From contig WPIO01000007.1 in the NCBI GenBank assembly GCA_009760855.2, positions 11,335,001-11,399,000 on the forward strand: 64,000 nt of DNA, written 5' to 3'. Positions 34,856-46,019 of the stretch are shown here, piece by piece. The notes below the pieces were generated by a model that saw only the letters and a list, made by a program, of their open reading frames with translations, was not told the origin of the DNA and did no database searches. Numbering within the stretch: the first letter of the stretch is position 1; every line of letters starts with the position of its first letter. The position numbers and the translations under genes are program-made. The DNA is from Cristatella mucedo (Eukaryota > Bryozoa > Phylactolaemata > Cristatellidae).

Positions 34856-36317
34856 TCCGGATGTTTGCTGAAAGCTGACTGAGTCAATGCCCTGGCGAAT
34901 GCAAGAAGTTAAAAAGAACAGGGGCGGTCTGACCTCCTTTTGATATGAGTACTCATTTGTGCATGTATAACCTTAGTTCTGATAATAGGAAATGTTAAAA
35001 CACCTCGTGCTCATTCAGTACTGCTTGACGAAGAGCGAGTTAATCAACTGACGAGATAGTGGCTTGGCGGTGGTACCTATTCACCCTCGTAAATACTTTT
35101 TCGTTGGAGTGTGTATGAAGTGCAGCCCGTGTCAACCTGACCTGAAAACCCTCATAGCGGAATGTCGGCGGCCATTAATTCGTCAGGACAGTTTCCGTTG
35201 TCCCGTGGCGAAACGGACGGGCGAACGGATGGAACTCCTCGTGCGATAGACGGCTGGAGAGAGGCCAAGAAAATAATCTCAGCCAGTTCAGTCCGGCTGC
35301 CTAATGGCATGTGATCGAGACGGCAGGCTAGAGCGGTGGCTTAGAGAAACAGCGAGCGAGCTGCCACTCGCGGCGAAGCGAGGGCAATCGAGATGACAAG
35401 TAGGTACAGGAGCCTTGCGCAGCAGCATCGCCCCGGCACAGCATGCCCGCCTGAGGCACGCTGGGACAGGGCTGCGGCGGCTGCTGCTGCTAGGTGCTAC
35501 TGCTGCGAGAGGAGAGCCGCCGCCATGGCTGCTGCTGCTGAGCGACAGCGCTAGAGCTAGGCTCGCAGGCGGGCGATTCGTGCGAAAGCGGGCGGGCGCT
35601 TCCGCGCAGCGAGCTGGCTGCCATTTCGACGTTTCTGCCGGCATTTCAGCAAGACCAAGATTAGCACGTAAAGCTGTAAAGCTTCGGCTGAGGACTGGTC
35701 GCGACGGCCTTTTCGAGCGGAACACTCGCCGCACCCTGCAAATGCCGGTTTCTCGCGAAAGCTTTCTTGCAATAGCCGGGCGGTCGCTTTAAACGAGGCT
35801 GCAGCAGCAGAGAGTGGAACAATTTCACTTCTCAGCCACCTACCCGGCGCCCGTCGTTAGCACGTATGCACCCGTATCTTCGGGGTACCACTCTTCTCCC
35901 GCTGATTCGGCGGATGTCATGCGACGAGGAGAATGCGAATAAGGCTAGTAGAAAATTCTTTCGCAGCAGCCCGGGTTTGTGGTGCGCTGTCTCGGTGTTT
36001 CTAGATTCCACTACATGCAGGTCAATGTCTGGATTTTGCCCAGAGGATCAGTCCCCCTCCACCTTCCCCCCTGTGCTAAGCAACTACACTTGCTTACTCA
36101 GGATGTCAGGATAGCTCCTCTGCGCGTATGACCTATGACCTATACGTATGACCTAGGCTATCTCAAAAATCATGTACGACGAGAGGCTAAATGCGGCTGC
36201 TCGCCGACCCAGACCGTTACCTAGATCGGACGATTTGGCAGTATCGCCTGGAGTTCCCTCGCAGTCTGCGAAGCTTCCCATTTTCCCAGAAATGCGAAGT
36301 CGCACTGAATATTGGAC
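34856..36317. other. unassigned sequence with a CpG-rich core
   Basis: CpG-dense and GCT/GCC-rich between about 35180 and 35800; ordinary elsewhere. Open frames of 148 aa (minus) and 125 aa (plus) overlap and have no known domain. Confidence 0.45.
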
Positions 36318-36440
36318 GGAAGGCTGGGTGGGTTCAAATCCTGTGGTGGGCGATCCTTTATCGTGCCACCTGAAAGCGGGTGGTGACTGGCGTTAAGGCT
36401 CTTCTGCTGCTATACATATGAGGCTGTTAAATCAGCTAGT
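36318..36440 (+). mobile_element. SINE-A copy, 5'-truncated
   Basis: Starts at the B box (GGGTTCAAATCCTGTGGTGG), then GCGATCCTTTATCGTGCC, GTTAAGGCTCTTCTGCTGC and the 3' end GAGGCTGTTAAATCAGCTAG. The A-box half of the tRNA-like head is missing. Confidence 0.9.
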
Positions 36441-37339
36441 ATGAGTCCTGAGTTCTTGGGTAACGGCGACCCATGCGACCGCCAGCTTCACTCAATAGTG
36501 GCGTTCATTCGCTCGTAGCCAACAAAGCAAAGTCCGCCATAATTCGCCGACCTTGTCATTCGCAGACCCAATACTCATGTTTTCCTCCTGGCTCTACTTC
36601 TTGCCGTCGGCTAATAATTTATTTGCCTGCTGCCTCTTGCCACACATGTCTCTGTCCGACCGGCATCGTGTCCCTTTTCGACCACCATCATCACATCCGT
36701 TCTGACCATCTCGCTTCCTTATCGCGAATTATTTTCTGCATTAGATCAACGCTGGAGAACTTGGTCTTTCTTCTCTCCTTTTTTGCCACGCAGCACCTTC
36801 AAGTGGATCTCTCGGACCTTTCAGGTCTGTAAAAAAGTCATTAAAGTTTCTGCCAAATATATAATTTTCCCACTAAGGCGTCGCCCCAAGTAATTCTTCG
36901 CGACGTGATTAAAGACAAGGCCCAACCTGCCAATGACTAGTTAATTTACGGCACTAGGCTCATTAAGATATAACTCACAGCTGTCGCTAGCGGTTTACGC
37001 CATTTGTTAGTTACGCATTCTTTGTAATTCCTCGATGACACAGCGGCATTATCCGATCTCTTCTCGAGCCGGAACACCTACCTGCTGACAAGTAGTACGC
37101 AGCAGTTGACGTTTTCATGATAACAATATTTAAAAAAAACTCGGTCACTGGCCCACCCCAAGAAACTCTCCACGAAATCAAGACCACGAGTCCAACATTA
37201 GTTCAAATCCGAGCTAACTAGTGCTTTCTTTGACTAGCTATTTTGCTGTCTGACTAGTGCTTCTCATGTACCGAAAGAACAAAGTGGTCAAAATCTCGAA
37301 GACGAGAGTGCCGGTCGTCAAATGCCTTTTTATTCAAAC
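36441..37339. other. unassigned sequence
   Basis: About 900 bp without a recognised element. A 119-aa plus-strand open frame (36473-36832) shows no known motif. Confidence 0.45.
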
Positions 37340-38150
37340 AATGGATAATTAAAATATTGCATTAATAAAAAATTTAGATGTCTCCCTAAGAGAGAGCTAA
37401 ATCTATTTCTAGGTAACTTGCATGTACTGCTAAAGAAGTGTGTCGATCGATACGTGATAGGATTCACAATTTCAGCACGCGTTAGCATGTACGCGAAAAA
37501 CCACACGGATCGAGCAAAGGGTAAGAGGAACAGGCAGGTTTTAGCTTCTTTTTGAATGTCATCAAGTCAGCTGATGTCATGATATCAGCTGGGATCGAGT
37601 TCCCTGGTTTTTTGAGCATAGTTTCTGAAGGGGTGGTTTTAAAAGGACTTAAGGTTGAACCGTATGGTCAGGGTCAGAGGAGAGTTTGGTACGATGAGAA
37701 GCCCGATCACGAATTTTTTCTCATTGCTAGGCCAGAGCAAACGCCATGAATGGACCTAAACGTGAACAAAAAACCTTGAAGTTAATGCACTGCTTGATTA
37801 GGAGTCAGTGCGGGTCGGCGAGAACTGGTGTCGGTGCATGCGTCAGTGTCAGTGAAGGTCGGCGAGAACTGGTGTGATGTGGCAACGGCGACGCTCACGA
37901 GAGACAAGCCTAGCAATGAAGGAGTCCATCAAGGAATGCATCTGCTCAGTGCTCACTCAGACTGCAGCCCGGGAATGATGGGTCCTAAAAGTGAGTGACA
38001 GAACCTCGATGCCAATTTACTGCTGATTGGGAGTTAGTGCAGGTCGTCAAGAAGTGGTGTAGCAGATGCGGCAGTTGTGACGTTCACAATGGACAAGCCT
38101 ATCTGCAAGACAAGAGCCGATTAAGTCAAGTTCTCCAAATAGCAGCATCC
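37340..38150 (-). mobile_element. L2-B LINE fragment, rearranged
   Basis: The plus strand starts with AATATTGCATTAATAAAAAA and the hairpin relic CTAAGAGAGAGCTAAATCTA, then the 3' UTR and the reverse of the C-terminal region. The sequence matching the RT end (GGTCGGCGAGAACTGGTGT and similar) occurs about three times between 37800 and 38090, so the copy has internal duplication or is two merged pieces. It is non-functional. Confidence 0.75.
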
Positions 38151-38394
38151 CACGCAAGCTTTCATTGGCCCCCTAAAGCTCATTCTGCAAGCCGCTGACC
38201 TGTCGAGCTGTCTTTCTGAATACGCTTTTCTGCCTTCTTTCTCCTCTCCCAGGGAACTGAGCACCAAACAAAAAGTGCGCCTGTAGCACATGGCCTCCGC
38301 TAGCTCTCTATTTTGAGTTTATTCGCCTCTCTTTCCCCTTACTCTCTCCCCCACTGACGGATCACTGCCAGGATCTCGCCCCTTTGTACACCGA
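38151..38394. other. unassigned sequence
   Basis: No gene or repeat recognised. Confidence 0.4.
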
Positions 38395-38619
38395 CGTACT
38401 AGCTATGGGCAAGTACGGTATGACTCAGCAATAGGAAACTTTATCGTCAAAATTGGTTCTGCCAGCATATCTTCTGTGGAATCTGCACGAAATCTAGGTG
38501 GCCGGTTCCAAGGTGACCTTGTACTAGATGACCAAATCAGCTCCACAGTCAAGTCTGCCTACTTTCAGCTACATAGCATCGCCAAAATTCGGGCTTGCTT
38601 GTACAGGTATACTGCATCC

Positions 38620-38808
38620 TCTGTGAATGCTGCCACTAACCACACTTGCATGCTGTGCATGTCACCCATAACCATGTTATTCTTGTTGTTTATTGAGCAT
38701 GCTACCGCTAACCATTCGATCGTGTTTCCTTTGTAGCAAATTTAAAGTGCTTAGAAAGAGATTGAGTTCTCCGAGGGAGCTTTATCAAGTGTACTATTAC
38801 TATTATTA
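38620..38808 (+). mobile_element. L2-B 3' end nested inside L2-B
   Basis: Consists only of L2-B 3' UTR (GTGAATGCTGCCACTAACCA onward), terminal motif AGAGATTGAGTTCTCCGAGG and an ATT-type tail. The flanking ATCC at 38616-38619 recurs at 38808-38811, so a short target-site duplication is possible but not certain. Confidence 0.85.
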
Positions 38809-39332
38809 TCCAAATTGGTTCATACATTTGTAACATCCCGTCTCGACGTCTGCAACTCACTGCTTGGTGGTCTTCCAGCCATGCAAGCAGGTGCTTACAA
38901 TTGGTTTGAAACTCTGCTGCTAGGCTTTTATGTCGTGAGCGTCGCAGTTGCCATATCATACCACTTCTCGAAGACCTGCACGGACTACCATTCAAGCAAC
39001 GCATCGACTTCAAGGTTCTCCCATTCAATTTTACGTCTCTTCATTCTCTAGGTTCAACCTACCTATTAGAGCTACAGCTCCACAAGGCTAGGCATAGATA
39101 CTATTCGATTTTCTGACTTAAATCTTTCATCTACACCCAGTAATATAACTAGTACGAACCTCAAATACTCTAGAGACCGTACCTTTAGTTTATATGCTTC
39201 CAAAGCCAGGAACTAACTCTTGACTGACGTCACGACTTCCCCTTACTTGACAAAATTTAAACAGAAGTTAAAATTGCATCTATTTATCACAGCATTGAGT
39301 GGGTTCTTGTGATTCATCTTTTGAATGCTTAT

Positions 39333-39447
39333 GCATGCTAACACTGTAAATGCTGCCACTAACCATAATTGCATGCTGATCCTGTTCATGTCGCCCCTAA
39401 CCACATTATGCTTGCTGATATTGTACATGCTACCACTAACCAGAGGA
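39333..39447 (+). repeat. three ~38-bp tandem units in the L2-B 3' UTR
   Basis: Three successive units at about 39333, 39371 and 39410 share GCATGCT-GAT-CTGT-CATG-TGCC-CTAACCA-style sequence. The same repeated pattern is visible in the 3' UTR of other L2-B copies. Confidence 0.8.
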
Positions 39448-39654
39448 TCATGCTTCCTTTACAGGAAATCGAAAGTGCCTAGAAAGAGATTAAGTTCTCC
39501 GAGGGGGCTATAACGATGTATCATTATTATTATTCTGCTTTTTCTTCTTATTATTATTTACACTTTTATTGTAATTACACCTTTCCTCGTAATATTTCTG
39601 CAGTCATTGGAAGTGTTTTTCGTGAGTACTTTTTCGCTATGAAAAGTAATAATA

Positions 39655-39850
39655 TGAATAATAAGAGATAAGCATTGCTGCTAATAGAACTAAATCCCTT
39701 TCTAGAAAATTACCATGTGCTTTAAAGAAAGCTTGTCAATTGGTTAGTGATGGCATGCAAAGTATCAGCACGTATAACCTCTTAAAGTACTACTCACATG
39801 GATCAAACAGACGCTCTGAGGAACAGGTTCGCACCCTCTTTTTAAATGTC
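39655..39850 (-). mobile_element. L2-B LINE 3' fragment, diverged
   Basis: Plus-strand anchors are CTAATAGAACTAAATCCCTT (hairpin relic), CAATTGGTTAGTGATGGCAT and GTATCAGCACGTATAACCTC. Confidence 0.7.
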
Positions 39851-40240
39851 GTCTGCGTCCGAACCCCAACATACAGTGCAGACCCAACGGTGCGACTGCT
39901 CAGTAGCTGTATGCTACACATGGGTAGGACTGTCTCACCACGTGTCCCACTAAATGGTGCTGAAGGGGCTATCAAGACTCAAGCCTTGACCTGCCTCCCA
40001 GTTAATTAATGCACGGCAGGCGGCTTGCCGGTTTGTATTCCTGTCCTGGGACAGCAAAAAAGGTAGCTTTGAGGCCTGCTGGAGGACTTGGTATACACCA
40101 ATCTGCCTGATGCTTAAATCAACCTCAGCCAGACAGTACTGCTATGGTACTTGGCATACTGATCAGCTAAACACAATTCAGCCAGATACTGGAGACAGGC
40201 AGCGTAGCAGTATAGCACAACTAAGTGTAAGCCTTCCAGC

Positions 40241-40312
40241 GAGCTCTTCTGCAGATAGAAATTCCTTCGGCAATGCGAGCTCTTCTGCAGATAGAAATTC
40301 CTTCCGAAATGC
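40241..40312. repeat. 36-bp tandem duplication
   Basis: Two 36-bp units begin GAGCTCTTCTGCAGATAGAA at 40241 and 40277. In one frame they read SSADRNSFGNAS and SSADRNSFRNAF. The open frame is short and not otherwise recognisable. Confidence 0.9.
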
Positions 40313-40610
40313 TTTTGGTACAAAGAATACACCGAGCCATGCATATATCTGTTGTATGCTAACTGTTAGCGCATAAACTACTAAGCTGACGAGCCAGAAA
40401 AGAACGTCGAAACCTCGAAAAGAGCAAATAGCTGAATGCTCGACCTCTAACACGCATCTGCTATCTTCATAGGCACATCCAGGCATTTTCGAAATAGGCT
40501 GCGAATAATCTTTGGTTGGGTGAAGCCTAGGCTGTCAAGCGGTGAGCCGCTTTCCACCCAGCCCTTCCAGGATCGTTCCGCGGGGGCTCCACATAGAGCC
40601 TCTACACTCG

Positions 40611-40707
40611 GAACGCCTCGGAACGCCTCGGTACGCCTCGGAACGCCTCGGAACGCCTCGGTACGCCTCGGAACGCCTCGGTACGCCTCGGAACGCCTCG
40701 GTACGCC
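40611..40707. repeat. 10-bp minisatellite with ordered variants
   Basis: Ten units of G(A/T)ACGCCTCG, the last partial. Calling GAACGCCTCG a and GTACGCCTCG t, the order is a a t a a t a t a t. Confidence 0.95.
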
Positions 40708-40756
40708 AGTTTCACCCTTCGAGCCCGGGATACCTCGGCACTCTGATCTAAGCCAA

Positions 40757-40853
40757 GGCCATGAAAATGCTTGACCACTTAATGCTATAATAGATTCTGA
40801 TCCCATGATCGTGAAAGCGCTTGGCCACTGAACGCTATACTAGATTCTGCTCA
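40757..40853. repeat. diverged ~50-bp tandem duplication
   Basis: CCATGAAAATGCTTGACCAC and the following TGCTATAATAGATTCTG recur about 50 bp later as TCGTGAAAGCGCTTGGCCAC and CGCTATACTAGATTCTG. Confidence 0.8.
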
Positions 40854-41051
40854 TCAGACCTGGCACGAACTGACGCCGCACTGCCCGGGAACACTGCCGA
40901 AGATTACCATCTCTGTCAGCTGTTTTCAACAGAGGGCAAGCAAGCCTGCTGCCGGACTGACGTGTCGAAGGCTGCCAATGTCCGTCTGACTAAAATTCGA
41001 TCGTTTGCAGTTGACACATGATAGTCACAGCTGCTTGTATTTTCAGTTGAC

Positions 41052-41178
41052 TGAGTAGAGGTCGTGGGTTCGAATCATGCAGTGGACAATCCTTTATTGC
41101 TAACTGCACGCAAAGGTAAAAGCCATTAAGACTCTTCTGCCGCTGTATAAAGTGAGGCTGTTAAATCAGCTAGTGGCC
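41052..41178 (+). mobile_element. SINE-A copy, 5'-truncated
   Basis: Begins just before the B box (GTGGGTTCGAATCATGCAGT), then ACAATCCTTTATTGCTAACT, CATTAAGACTCTTCTGCCGC and GAGGCTGTTAAATCAGCTAG. Confidence 0.9.
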
Positions 41179-41299
41179 GTCATCTTGAGCAACAATATGC
41201 AAACAGTTTCTAGCATTGGAACAGTTGGCTGACTAGCTCCATTGACGATATGTGGTGGCTTCTGGATGTTTGGTGAGAGCTGGATAATTGACTATAATG

Positions 41300-41515
41300 A
41301 TAATAATAATAATGTACTTTATAAAGCGCCCTCAGAGGATTTAATCTCTTTCGAGGCGCTTTACATTTGCTGCAAAGGAAAATGCAATTGAATGGTAAGT
41401 AAAATAATGCTTGAAAAACAAACAAAATGAATAGCATGGTTAGGGGTGACATGCACAGGGTCAGCATGCAAATATAGTTAGTGGAAGCATGCACAGTGTC
41501 AGCACACATAAGACT
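41300..41515 (-). mobile_element. L2-B LINE 3' terminal fragment
   Basis: The plus strand reads the tail AATAATAATAATGTAC, hairpin AAAGCGCCCTCAGAGGATTT and AATCTCTTTCGAGGCGCTTT, then the 3' UTR to GCACACATAAGACTATGG. Only the last 215 bp of the element is present. Confidence 0.95.
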
Positions 41516-44089
41516 ATGGCCTGGGTGACTAACGTTACCACAGCAAGCATGGCTGTACTCTGCTCTCAAGGGGCCTCTGCCGCGCCCAGTAAGACGGTGC
41601 CAAAGAGGCAGTGGCAATCTCATGACCGATCAATCCAGAATGGATTTCGTTGAGTAGATGAATGGTAAAAGGGAGCTCAGCTGCTCAGCCGAGCGAAACC
41701 CACAGTACCGATCCAGGTCTAATGAATCCCACAGCATTAATTTACACTGCGATTATTTATTATCTACAGGTACCTGCAAAACGATAGCGCTAGTCATGCA
41801 GTGGCTGCAAGTCCAAGCCGTAGTTAGTGTTGGCAGTGAAGAGTTTCTCCAGACTTCCGTGCTAGAAAAGCTTGAGTTGAGCCGTCACTCACTACTCGCA
41901 ATCGTCGGATCGTCATATGCAGTGGCGCTCGGGTGATACATGCAAATATCGCCACGAATAGGTTCTCTGGCTTGGCTGACAGCAAAATGAGGACCAATTG
42001 GTTTCGATAAAGTGGCATGGATATACGCACATATAGGTTAGATAGAACAACGGCCATCACAGCAAAAGAAGCAGAGCAACTGCAACGAAGGCTCCAAGGG
42101 AGGTCAATTTATACACTTAAACCTTGATGAAGCTGATGCTAATCAGGTTTATACAAGCACTATAATACCATCGAAGAATGTCGTAGTGCAAGAAAGAAAG
42201 AAGGACATGTCTTGTCCATTCTCGGGAGTTGAACCAATAACTTCCGACAGCAGAGGCTACGGTCCTGCGAACTCACTAGTTTCGACAGTTTTCGAGCTGC
42301 CTTCAGTCCGACAGAGGCCCGACGCTGGTTAGGTCTAATGCTGCACTCTAAGCAAGGTTAGGTTAAACAGAACCTCTCGAAACTGTGTCGCTAAACCATT
42401 GGAGAATGCACTTGCAAAGTGCAGGGCGGCTGGCTGGCCAGAGAGCTTCGTTAGCCTTTAGCACTTTCGCTCTAGCTTTCAGCTGAGCATCCAGTAGTGA
42501 GTACCATAACGCACTCCAGCAGGTGGGGCGGCAAACTAGCAAAAAGAGATGCAAAATAAAAAGGTATTTATTTGTGTGTCTTTTATTAGACATCCGCCTG
42601 AGAGCGCATATACGCCAGTACATAACGGGTAGTTTACTTGCACAAGTGTGCCCCTAAACATGCATTTTCCAGGTGAGTAATGAAGGCCGTGCACAGACCC
42701 AAGCGCACGAGCATAATCCAAGCGAGTTGTCTGCTCCTGGTCTGAACCTGATTCCCAGTAAGCAAGAGTGCTTTCAGGGCAGCTGCTTCAGCAGCTGCCC
42801 TGAAAGAGCTACTGTCAGAGCTGGCCTAGCTACTGTCAGATCGATGCTTAGCCGGCGTAGCTCACACTCCGACCTTAGCTGGCTCGTAAGTGACTTGAAG
42901 ATACTGGAGCTGGGACGTTCCAAGGGCACGTTGCCATGACAGTTAACTTTGGCATAATCTTCTCCGCCCTTCTAAAGGATACTGGTTTAGGCGGTGAATG
43001 GATTTGTCTTACAGCAGGTTTCAGAGCAACTTAATCCGACAGGCTGATAAAGAGTTTGACAGGGAAAATAAACTGATACACACCTGAAGAGCATGCCACT
43101 GCATGGCCACTCTATCCATAGGTTATCTGGGCCAAGACAGCCGATGGCCCAGAGCAGCTACGACACGGCATAGTAGCGCTTGATTACTCTGCTCTCCAAG
43201 TGAATGCCGGCTTGGATACGCATCGGCTGGTACACTGTGGTACCAGAAATAATACGGCTCAATGTGCACGGTAGCTGCATAGACTGCCGCTTAGAGGTCT
43301 GCATAAGTCCAACTGAAGTCCTAGCTCAAGCCTTGACTTGGCCATATTCCAAGAGGGCAGTCCGGTATGCAGAGGGACGTGCCCACATGCCGACCTCCGT
43401 TCACTTCAGGCCAAGTGCTATCCAACCAGCATTATTTATGCAACGGTAGGTCGAAGCAGACTATCATCTATCTGTCAGACTATCATCTCAGCTAGTGGCT
43501 GGCTATCTGCTGCTCGACGATGCAGCTGCTCGCTGCTCGCTCGCTGCTCATCGTCACTCATCTCTGCTCGTCGCTGCTTCTCGCTGCTCCTCGTTGGTGC
43601 TGCTGCTGCTTACTCTGAATGGTGAACAATTCGTTAGCTTTCCACCATCTCTTGAGGGGACAGTGCACACTGTCTTAATGCATAGGAGGAAAACTCGGCA
43701 GGGAAAGAAAAGAAGTTCGATAACATGGTAAGAGGTAAATAAGATTTCGTTAGCAGGGCGCTGATATTCATGCAAAGCGATTTAGTTAAGAAAAGTGGTG
43801 ACCGTATCAAGTCGGCTGGAGTCAGAGTATCTGGATGACCTTTCTGGTGGGATGTGTTTGTAACTCCCTGAACACTGCCACTGATGAAACAAGAGAAGTA
43901 GAAAGTTTTTGAGACCGTTCAGAAAAGCCAACCTTGGCTTGTGAAGCCAGAGCCAACACCAGCCACAAACAGCAAGCTGAGTGGAATACATTATTTCTTT
44001 ACATCCCTTCTACACGACAGATAACTCACAGCACATTGATTGGTGACCGACTCATAATGAACATAATCAAATAGAACCAGGAAGTGGTT
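41516..44089. other. unassigned intergenic sequence
   Basis: About 2.6 kb with no recognised gene or repeat family, apart from a hairpin at 42771-42806. CTGCTCG-type low complexity lies at about 43505-43615. Confidence 0.45.
42771..42806. repeat. perfect 17-bp inverted repeat with 2-base loop
   Basis: Arms CTTTCAGGGCAGCTGCT (42771-42787) and its exact complement (42790-42806) are separated by TC. Directly downstream AGCTACTGTCAG occurs twice within 35 bp. Confidence 0.95.
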
Positions 44090-44353
44090 TCCAGATTATT
44101 CGTTCCAGAAATGAGTCAATAGATAAGGATCTGTATCAGGCTAACGATCTCGACCAGGCTGACTCTGCTGCAATCGCTGTCTTTGCTCGTCTGAACTGTC
44201 CTCATTCACTGGCATGACGAAGTGTAGACTGCATTCCGTAAGCAGCCACTGCTTACGTCCTGCGAAAATTCCGGATATTGATTGATTAATCACTAACAAA
44301 TGCATCATAGGGGCCTGTCAAATTGCTATTTTACTTCTCTGAAAAAGACCGCG
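44090..44353. repeat. 264-bp duplicated segment, copy 1
   Basis: Begins TCCAGATTATTCGTTCCAGA and ends CTCTGAAAAAGACCGCG. It matches 45712-45975 at 262 of 264 positions by eye, in the same orientation. This copy lies in unique-looking sequence and is probably the donor. Confidence 0.95.
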
Positions 44354-45043
44354 AATCGTAGAATGCGGCTTAAGAGAATACCGAGACACTAAAGTAATGA
44401 CTTCCATACCTTCAAAAGTAATTTCTGAAGATTGCTTGGCAGCAGTATTGAAGCCAGCTTTCCCGGTGGAATGGCCACATGCTTGGCTTCTGGTGGCAAA
44501 TAAAATAAGATTCTCAGGAGAGGAATTCTCAGGAGAGGCATTCTCAGCCTTGATCTGAGTGATCCCATTGCCAAAGAGCACGGCCCACATGTGACAAGTG
44601 ACCTTTGTACTCACATTTCAAGCTTAATACTGCTCAACCGTGCTTCGCCCACGTGTAACCATTGAAAATGCTTCTTATGGCTGCACACTCCCTTGTTGCT
44701 CGAAAGCAGAGCTGATTCTTTTACTTTGGTGGCTAGATACCTGACTCTCAGAGTCTCATTATTATCGTATTTACGTTGTTGTGTTTACCTGAAAACTCGG
44801 CTGAGCCACCAGACAGATAGTGGATTAGAGAAGTGCTTATTATCAAGTGACATAGAAAGTGCTGAAAAATGGTCTCGACTTTGTACACGGTAGGTACCTT
44901 GGTTAATCTGCTAAGTAAGAGCCTACTCGGTTGTTGTGATCACTTTGCATTCTATAGCCAGACCCAGATCCGGCAAAAATGCAGCCACAACCGCATGTAG
45001 CTTGACAGACAGCTAAGGCGTGCCCCTCCTTAGTAGCACCGTG
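44354..45043. other. unassigned sequence
   Basis: No gene recognised. A short direct repeat ATTCTCAGGAGAGG occurs around 44513-44540. Confidence 0.4.
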
Positions 45044-45069
45044 GAGAGAGAGAGAGAGAGAGAAAAAGA

Positions 45070-45157
<88 letters not shown>
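45044..45157. repeat. GA microsatellite
   Basis: About 55 GA units with small interruptions near the left end. Confidence 0.95.
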
Positions 45158-45158
<1 letters not shown>

Positions 45159-45672
45159 CGTGCTGCAAGGTCAAGTGACCCAGGTCTTGACCTATTCTTC
45201 TGCAAGTTTCATGCTTATCGAGACTTTGACAGCAGCTCCTGACCATCTCATGGCTAAATGACATGAGCAGAGCAGAAGACGTATTAGATGAACCCCTTTA
45301 GCACGTGATACGATCCAAAACCACCCCAGGGAGCTGCATAGCTCTTAAAAAGCTGCTGCTCAAACCACGTCGAGACACTTCACTGTCTCTTCAGCTCGTG
45401 ACCTGGACATTTGGTTTTCTTGACTTTTAGTTCCGCTTGCAGCGCCTGTACTATATTTGAGAAAACTCTGAGTTGGAAAGCTTAATTTTTAAAATCTCAC
45501 GGTGTTGAATAAAACCGAGTTCGCCTCGTGAGACCAGTTGGCTCCGCTACACCCTTAATTTAATCTTTTCTTCACTGTGGTACTTCGGCCAGTACCTACA
45601 GCCCTGCTCGCTGCAGACAGCTTTGTCTGCCTAGAAGACTTTCTCGCGCCCGATTCCCGATTCGAGCAGCAT
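45158..45672. other. unassigned sequence
   Basis: No gene or repeat recognised. Confidence 0.4.
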
Positions 45673-46018
45673 TACAAAATACATTTGATAGAGCGCCCTC
45701 AGAGAAATTAATCCAGATTATTCGTTCCAGAAATGAGTCAATAGATAAGGATCTGTATCAGGCTAACGATCTCGACCAGGCTGACTCTGCTGCAATCGCT
45801 GTCTTTGCTCGTCTGAACTGTCCTCATTCACTGGCATGACGAAGTGCAGACTGCATTCCGTAAGCAGCCACTGCTTACGTCCTGCGAAAATTCCGGATAT
45901 TGATTGATTAATCACTAACAAATGCATCATAGAGGCCTGTCAAATTGCTATTTTACTTCTCTGAAAAAGACCGCGCTTTACAATTGCTGTAAAGCAAGCA
46001 AGATCGAACGGTTAGTGG
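45673..46018 (-). mobile_element. L2-B LINE 3' end interrupted by the 264-bp segment
   Basis: The left part (TTGATAGAGCGCCCTCAGAG to AATTAAT, ending at 45711) and right part (CTTTACAATTGCTGTAAAGC onward, from 45976) are the two halves of one L2-B terminal region. The 264-bp segment between them replaces about 11 bp of the hairpin (the expected CTCTTTCTAGG). Confidence 0.85.
45712..45975. repeat. 264-bp duplicated segment, copy 2
   Basis: Nearly identical to 44090-44353; the two differences are TGTAGA versus TGCAGA and ATAGGGGC versus ATAGAGGC. It is embedded in an L2-B 3' end and lacks flanking direct repeats, so it is not a standard transposon insertion. Confidence 0.95.
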
Positions 46019-46019
46019 C

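Larger units (their letters stand above)
38395..39537 (+). mobile_element. L2-B LINE 3' half, interrupted by a second L2-B tail
   Basis: Translation-level matches are SSVESARNLGGRFQGDLVLD, DQISSTVKSAYFQLHSIAKI, then after an interruption TFVTSRLDVCNSLLGGLPAM, and the C-terminal and UTR region to the hairpin AAAGAGATTAAGTTCTCCGA and tail CATTATTATTATT. The interruption (38620-38808) is itself an L2-B 3' end, after which the outer element resumes at the next expected base (CCAAATTGGTTCATACATTT). Confidence 0.9.
39851..41051. other. unassigned sequence with small tandem repeats
   Basis: Apart from the repeats listed separately (40241-40312, 40611-40707 and 40757-40853), nothing is recognised. 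Confidence 0.45.

Noticed and set aside
44090-44353. Treating the 264-bp duplicate as a new transposon family
   Set aside because: No terminal repeats, tail or target-site duplication at either copy; two copies are not enough.
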